This document shows positions 59,881 to 64,000 of a stretch of DNA of 64,000 nt, in pieces (position 1 is the stretch's first letter; every line of letters begins with the position of its first letter). Source of the DNA: Alphaproteobacteria bacterium (lineage in GTDB: Bacteria; Pseudomonadota; Alphaproteobacteria; SP197); contig VGDP01000005.1 in NCBI GenBank assembly GCA_016869675.1, forward strand, positions 53,178-117,177, given 5' to 3'. The notes below the pieces were generated by a model. The model was not told the DNA's origin, ran no database searches, and saw only the letters and a list, made by a program, of their open reading frames with translations. Position numbers and translations under genes: made by a program.

Positions 59881-61935
59881 ATGACCCGCGACCCGCGCTA
59901 CGATATCCTGTTCGAACCGCTGCGCATCGGGCCGGTCACGGCGCCCAACCGGTTCTACCAGGTGCCCCATTGCAACGGCATGGGCCGCGCCTTCCCCAAC
60001 AGCATGATCGCCATGCGCGGCATGAAGGCCGAGGGCGGCTGGGGTATCGTGTGTACCGAGCAATGCGACTTCCACGCCACCGCCGACACCACGCCCTTCA
60101 CCGAGACCCGGCTGTGGGACGACGCCGACACGCCGTATCTGGCGCGCATGGCCGAGGCGGTGCACGCCCACGGCGCTTTGGCCGGCATTGAGCTGGTGCA
60201 CAACGGCCAGGACACCGGCAACCTCTACAGCCGCGAGGTGCCGATCGGCCCCGACCACCGGCCGGTCAAGTGGCAGGGGCACCCGATCCAGGCGCGCGCC
60301 ATGGACAAGGCGGACATCCGGGCCTACCGGCGCTGGCACCGCGACGCCGCCGTGCGCGCCCGCCACGCCGGGTTCGACCTGTTGGTCGTCTACGCCGGGC
60401 ACGACGGCACGCTGCCGTCACACTTCCTGGCGCGCCGGCACAACCACCGGGTGGACGAGTACGGCGGCAGCCTGGAGAACCGCCTGCGCCTGTTCCGCGA
60501 GCTGATCGAAGAGACCAAGGACGCGGTCGGAGCGACCATGGGCGTCATCGTGCGCTTCGCGGTCGACGAGCTGATGGGCCCCGGTGGGCTCGAGCGCGGC
60601 AACGAGGGCAGCGACGCGATCGCCCTGCTGGCCGAGCTGCCGGACCTGTGGGACGTCAATGTCAGCGACTGGTCGAACGACTCCATGACCTCGCGTTTCG
60701 CGCCCGAGGGCTACCAGGAGGAGTTCATCGCCTTCGTCAAGAGCATGACGACCAAGCCGGTCGCCGGGGTCGGGCGCTACACCTCGCCCGACGCCATGGT
60801 GAGCGCGATCCGGCGCGGCGTGCTGGACCTGATCGGCGCCGCGCGACCCTCGATCGCCGACCCGTTCCTGCCTGACAAGATCCGGCAGGGCCGGCCCGAG
60901 GACATCCGCGAGTGCATCGGCTGCAACATTTGCGTCGCGTGGAACAACCTCTCGGCGCCCATGCGCTGCACCCAGAACCCGACGGCCGGCGAGGAATGGC
61001 GCAAGGGCTGGCATCCCGAGGCCCTGCCCGCCAAGGACTCGGACGCCCACGTGCTGGTGGTCGGCGGCGGCCCCGCCGGGCTCGAGGCGGCGCGCGCGCT
61101 CGGCCAGCGCGGCTACCGGGTGACGCTGGCGGAGGCCGGGGACGAGCTGGGCGGCCGGGTCAGCCGCGAAAGCCGTCTGCCCGGCCTGGCCGCGTGGGCG
61201 CGCGTGCGCGACCACCGCCTGACCCAGATCGGCCGCATGACCAACGTCGAGACGTATCTGGCCAGCCGGTTGGACGCCAACCAGGTGATCGCGTTCGGCG
61301 CTGACCACGTGGCGATCGCGACCGGCGCGCGCTGGCGCGCCGACGGGGTGGGGCGGACCATCCGGGAGCCGGTGCCGGGCTGCGTGGGCGACGCCGTATT
61401 GACCCCCGACGCCATCATGGACGGCCGCCGCCCCGCCGGCCCGGTGGTGGTCTACGACGACGACCACTACTACCTAGCCAGCTTGATCGCCGAACTGCTG
61501 CGCCGCACGGGGCACGACGTGACGCTGGCGACCACGGCGCCCATGGTCGCGAACTGGACCCAGCACAACCTGGAGCAGGGCTTCATCGAGCGCCGCCTGG
61601 TCGAGCAGGGCGTGCGCATCCTGACGCGGCACCAACTGGCGGCGGTGCGCGACGGCGCGGTCGAACTGGTCCACGACCTGGACCGCCGCCTCATCCGCGT
61701 CCCGGGCCGGGTGGTGCCGGTGACCATGCGCCTGCCCGAGGACGCGCTCTATCACGAACTCGTCGCGCGCGGCGTCGCCAACGTCCGGCGCATCGGCGAT
61801 TGCTTCGGCCCGTCGGTGATCGCCGCCGCCGTCTACGAGGGGCACCGCTACGCCCGCGAGTTCGACACCGCCGTCGACCCCGACCGCGTGCCGTTTCGCC
61901 GCGACGTGTTCCAACTGGACCGCCCGACGCCGTAG
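59881..61935 (+). CDS. Dimethylamine/trimethylamine dehydrogenase-like flavoprotein
   Basis: 684 residues. Closest of the three family members here to Methylophilus trimethylamine dehydrogenase: DPRYDILFEPLRIGPVTAPN, then RFYQVPHCNGMG where Cys31 matches the residue bearing 6-S-cysteinyl FMN. 4Fe-4S motif CIGCNICVAWNNLSAPMRC (345-363), which includes the Trp of the aromatic substrate bowl. C-terminal ADP/FAD domains from about 395 (VLVVGGGPAGLEAARALGQRG). At the position of TMADH Tyr60 it has Gln61 (CTEQCDF), which as I recall is the dimethylamine dehydrogenase state. A secondary amine is therefore the better guess. Electrons would go to an electron-transfer flavoprotein not encoded here. Confidence 0.88.
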   Translation: MTRDPRYDILFEPLRIGPVTAPNRFYQVPHCNGMGRAFPNSMIAMRGMKAEGGWGIVCTEQCDFHATADTTPFTETRLWDDADTPYLARMAEAVHAHGALAGIELVHNGQDTGNLYSREVPIGPDHRPVKWQGHPIQARAMDKADIRAYRRWHRDAAVRARHAGFDLLVVYAGHDGTLPSHFLARRHNHRVDEYGGSLENRLRLFRELIEETKDAVGATMGVIVRFAVDELMGPGGLERGNEGSDAIALLAELPDLWDVNVSDWSNDSMTSRFAPEGYQEEFIAFVKSMTTKPVAGVGRYTSPDAMVSAIRRGVLDLIGAARPSIADPFLPDKIRQGRPEDIRECIGCNICVAWNNLSAPMRCTQNPTAGEEWRKGWHPEALPAKDSDAHVLVVGGGPAGLEAARALGQRGYRVTLAEAGDELGGRVSRESRLPGLAAWARVRDHRLTQIGRMTNVETYLASRLDANQVIAFGADHVAIATGARWRADGVGRTIREPVPGCVGDAVLTPDAIMDGRRPAGPVVVYDDDHYYLASLIAELLRRTGHDVTLATTAPMVANWTQHNLEQGFIERRLVEQGVRILTRHQLAAVRDGAVELVHDLDRRLIRVPGRVVPVTMRLPEDALYHELVARGVANVRRIGDCFGPSVIAAAVYEGHRYAREFDTAVDPDRVPFRRDVFQLDRPTP

Positions 61936-62003
61936 ATCGTCGCACGGGTACGTCGGATACAAGATGTTGGGGCTGACGCGCGAGCGTGGACTCAACTTGT
62001 GGA

Positions 62004-62018
62004 TTAACTCTTTATTAA
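62004..62018. promoter_or_regulatory. CtrA-type box (TTAA-N7-TTAA)
   Basis: TTAA at 62004-62007 and TTAA at 62015-62018 are separated by exactly 7 bases, the full CtrA consensus of alphaproteobacteria. It lies 83 bases before the MT-A70 methyltransferase start, in an AT-rich stretch. Three GANTC sites occur in the same gap (GACTC 61989, GATTC 62033, GAGTC 62061), the target of the cell-cycle methyltransferase CcrM. Confidence 0.6.
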
Positions 62019-62100
62019 CTCAAAAAAATCATGATTCCAGCCTCTTGCGGGATGATCTCCGAGTCATTTCGCGGCGCCTTCATCGCCAGGGGGTTGGGTC

Positions 62101-62748
62101 GTGGCCCGGCACGCGGAACGCTACAAGGTGATCTACGCCGACCCGCCCTGGATGTTCGCCACATACAGTGCCAAGGGGCGCGGACGCTGCGCCGACGTCC
62201 ATTATAATGTCATGGGATCAGAGGCGCTGGCCGGCCTGCCGGTGGCCGAATGGGCAGACGATAACTGCATCCTGCTGATGTGGGCGACTGACCCGCTGCT
62301 GCCCCAGGCGTTCGAGCTTATCCGGGCCTGGGGGTTCACCTATAAGACGGTCGGGTTCTATTGGGCCAAGCTCAACCGTTCGGCATCGGGCTCGGCGATG
62401 ACCGAGCGGAGCTTCTTTACAGGGCTGGGCTACTGGACCCGCGCCAACGTCGAGCAGTGCCTGCTGGCGACACGCGGCAAGCCCAAGCGCAGGGGCCGTG
62501 ATGTGCCGCGCTTGGTAGTGGCACCACGGCGCGAGCACAGTCGCAAGCCCGACGAGGTATACGACCGCATCGAGCGGCTGGCCGATGGCCCTTACCTTGA
62601 GATGTTCGCCCGCACGCGCCGACCCGGCTGGGATAGCTGGGGCAATCAGGTGGGGCTGTTCGACCCGGGCCGGGCCACAGCCCGCCGCTGGGCCTCCGAC
62701 CACCCCGCCCCCGAAGCGGTCGCCCACTACGCCGCCGAAGCGGAGTAG
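62101..62748 (+). CDS. MT-A70 family adenine-N6 methyltransferase
   Basis: 215 residues from GTG at 62101. The catalytic motif is YADPPWMF near residue 13 (DPPW type). Other MT-A70 features: DDNCILLMWATDPLLPQAF, AWGFTYKTVGFYWAKLN, YWTRANVEQCLLATRGKPKR, HSRKPDEVYDRIERL and WDSWGNQVG at the C terminus. In bacteria these proteins methylate DNA adenines and are often found as orphan or phage-borne enzymes. No restriction gene is adjacent. The promoter region carries a CtrA-type box, so expression may follow the cell cycle. Confidence 0.88.
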   Translation: MARHAERYKVIYADPPWMFATYSAKGRGRCADVHYNVMGSEALAGLPVAEWADDNCILLMWATDPLLPQAFELIRAWGFTYKTVGFYWAKLNRSASGSAMTERSFFTGLGYWTRANVEQCLLATRGKPKRRGRDVPRLVVAPRREHSRKPDEVYDRIERLADGPYLEMFARTRRPGWDSWGNQVGLFDPGRATARRWASDHPAPEAVAHYAAEAE

Positions 62749-62778
62749 CCTGTCTGCCCCTACGGGCGCGAGGCTGCC

Positions 62779-63090
62779 ATGATCAAGGTCAGCGTTCTCT
62801 ACCCCTGGACGCCCGGCGCGTCCTTCGACATGGACTACTACTGCACCAAGCATATGGCGCTGGTGCGCAAGCGGTTCGGCAAGGCGGTCAAGGGCATCGC
62901 GGTCGACGAGGGCGTGGCTGGCGAGACGGCCGCGTCGAAACCGCCCTATATCGCGATCGGGCACGTGCTGTTCGACTCGCTCGACGACCTCCAGAAGGCG
63001 TTCGCCGCGCACGGCGAGGCGGTGATGGCCGACATCCCCAACTACACGACCATCGAGCCGATCATCCAGATCAGCGAGGTGCGTCTGTAG
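62779..63090 (+). CDS. EthD family protein
   Basis: 103 residues, 30 bases after the methyltransferase. Dimeric alpha-beta-barrel fold of the EthD family: MIKVSVLYPWTPGASFDMDY, YYCTKHMALVRKRFG, PPYIAIGHVLFDSLDDLQKA and PNYTTIEPIIQISEV. EthD was first seen with an ether-degrading P450 system; other members aid degradation of small organics. No clear partner is adjacent. Confidence 0.87.
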   Translation: MIKVSVLYPWTPGASFDMDYYCTKHMALVRKRFGKAVKGIAVDEGVAGETAASKPPYIAIGHVLFDSLDDLQKAFAAHGEAVMADIPNYTTIEPIIQISEVRL

Positions 63091-63240
63091 CGCCCGGCAC
63101 GCGCTCCGCCAGGATGCCCTCGGCCACCGCGTAGTCCAGGATCGCGGTGGCCGCGGCTTCGGCGCCTGGATCGCGCAGCACGCGGCCGGTGCCGGCGCCG
63201 GCGATCTGGGTCACGGCGCGCAGCCGTTCCGGGGCGTGCC
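63071..63240 (-). pseudogene. C-terminal fragment of an unidentified reverse-strand gene
   Basis: Reading the minus strand toward the stop at 63071 gives ERLRAVTQIAGAGTGRVLRD and DYAVAEGILAERVPGATDAP, which has the composition of a real protein end. Upstream, at about 63240, the sequence turns into an amidase coding region on the other strand, and the minus frame becomes antisense to it. The fragment therefore seems cut at a junction. Family not recognised; low confidence that it was ever a gene. Confidence 0.35.
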
Positions 63241-64000
63241 GTTCCTGATCAAGGACATCGGCGGCCACGAGGCGGGCCGGGTCATCGAGAACGGCAGCCG
63301 GCTGTGCAAGGGTATGATCGCCGAACGCGACACCAACGTGGCCGAGCTGTTCCGCGCCAGCGGGCTGAACATCCTCGGCCGCTCCAACGCGCCCGAGTAT
63401 TTGATCGCGGGCTCGACCGAGAACGCGCTCTACGGCAACACCTTGACGCCGTGGCGCCAGGGCTTCTCTTCCGGCGGTTCGACGGGCGGCGGCATGGCGG
63501 CCGTGGTGGCCGGCATGGTGCCCATCGCGCATGGCTCCGACATCGGCGGCTCGATCCGAATCCCCGCGTCGTGGTGCGGCGGCGTCGGGCTGAAGCCGTC
63601 GCGCGACCGCGTCTCGGCCGGCCCCTTGCGCGACGAGGGCGGATATGGCCTGGCCATGAACTTCGTGCAGACCAAGACCGTGCGCGACGCCGCGGCCATG
63701 CTGGATTGCCTGGCCGTGCCGCAGGTCGGCGATCCATTCTTGATCCCTAAGCCCACGCAGTCCTACGCGGTGTTGGCCAAGCGGCCGCCGCGCCGGCTGC
63801 GCATCGCCCTGACCACGGCGCCACTGATGGACGCGCCCGTCGATCCCGAGGTCGCGAACGCGGTGCGCGCCACCGCCAAGGCATTTGGCGGACATGGGGC
63901 ACGTCGTCGAGGATTACACGCCCGAGTTCGACGTGGAGGAAGCGGCGCGCCGCATGCTCGACGTGTGGTTCTTCGGCTTCGACACGATGCTCCAGGGCTA
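63221..64000 (+). pseudogene. Amidase-signature-family enzyme, N-truncated, frameshifted, runs off right edge
   Basis: Recognisable from QPFRGVPFLIKDIG (catalytic Lys), through SNAPEYLIAG, GFSSGGSTGGGMAAVVAGM (cis-Ser region) and HGSDIGGSIRIPASWCG (nucleophile Ser) to KPSRDRVSAGP. The roughly 60-70 residues expected before GVPFLIKD are not encoded upstream; that DNA instead reads as a reverse-strand gene end. At TTT 63884-63886 one extra T shifts the frame: before it ANAVRATAKA, after it, in the next frame, LADMGHVVEDYTPEFDVEEA, which continues to the edge. Catalytic residues are all present, so an intact enzyme would be a functional amidase. Confidence 0.8.

Noticed and set aside
62004..63090. 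Prophage remnant around the MT-A70 methyltransferase
   Set aside because: No integrase, structural or other phage genes nearby; GC content and neighbours are ordinary.
1..64000. CRISPR array, rRNA or tRNA genes
   Set aside because: No regularly spaced direct repeats were seen, and no gap holds a recognisable tRNA or rRNA sequence; a covariance-model search was not possible.

Overview
The window is uniformly GC-rich (about 70% by eye) and nearly all coding. Gene content points to an alphaproteobacterium: heterotetrameric sarcosine oxidase, DUF1344, an intracellular PHB depolymerase, two PotABCD-type importers, a DUF1185/UPF0280 group, and a perfect CtrA-type box (TTAA-N7-TTAA) next to GANTC sites. 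Whether it is Rhodospirillales-like or Rhizobiales-like cannot be decided here. It reads as an accessory catabolic region built for scavenging organic nitrogen: N-heterocycles, methylated amines and polyamine-like compounds. No rRNA, tRNA, CRISPR array or insertion sequence was recognised.

Layout. 1-5277 (minus): an operon with a 2,5-dihydroxypyridine dioxygenase-like (NicX-type) protein, CoxG and a three-subunit molybdenum hydroxylase. 5418-13939 (plus): soxBDAG, a glutamine-synthetase-like ligase, an isopenicillin-N-synthase-like oxygenase and a zinc alcohol dehydrogenase. 13946-33526 (mostly minus): two PhyH oxygenases, two glutamine-synthetase-like genes (one with an in-frame stop), a PotABCD-type importer, two flavin/4Fe-4S oxidoreductases of the trimethylamine-dehydrogenase family, a serine hydrolase, a frameshifted C45 acyltransferase, an isochorismatase-fold hydrolase, a GH63-like glycosidase and a frameshifted adenylate cyclase. 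33591-39092 (minus): a second importer with a coupled isochorismatase-fold gene and a broken Rieske oxygenase.

39140-51141 is the most interesting part. It holds an enamidase, a 6-hydroxynicotinate reductase, a UPF0280 (ApbE-superfamily) protein, two tandem DUF1185 paralogues and a fused two-domain molybdenum hydroxylase with its FAD subunit. Three of these match, in order of reaction, the reductive nicotinate route known from Eubacterium barkeri: hydroxylation, ring reduction, ring opening. The UPF0280 gene, translationally coupled to the reductase, is a good candidate for attaching the covalent flavin such reductases carry. A ParDE toxin-antitoxin pair sits inside this group.

51210-64000 is mixed: histidine ammonia-lyase coupled to a PHB depolymerase, a non-pyrrolysine MttB-family methyltransferase, DUF2335, a fatty-acid desaturase, a GFA-family protein, a PhnD-like binding protein without signal peptide, a dimethylamine-dehydrogenase-like flavoprotein, an MT-A70 adenine methyltransferase under a cell-cycle-type promoter, an EthD-family protein and a truncated, frameshifted amidase at the right edge.

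Six genes show reading-frame damage: two by point stops, at least three by 1-base indels (two in short homopolymers), one possible. Some may be sequencing or assembly error, so presence or absence of those functions should be treated as open.
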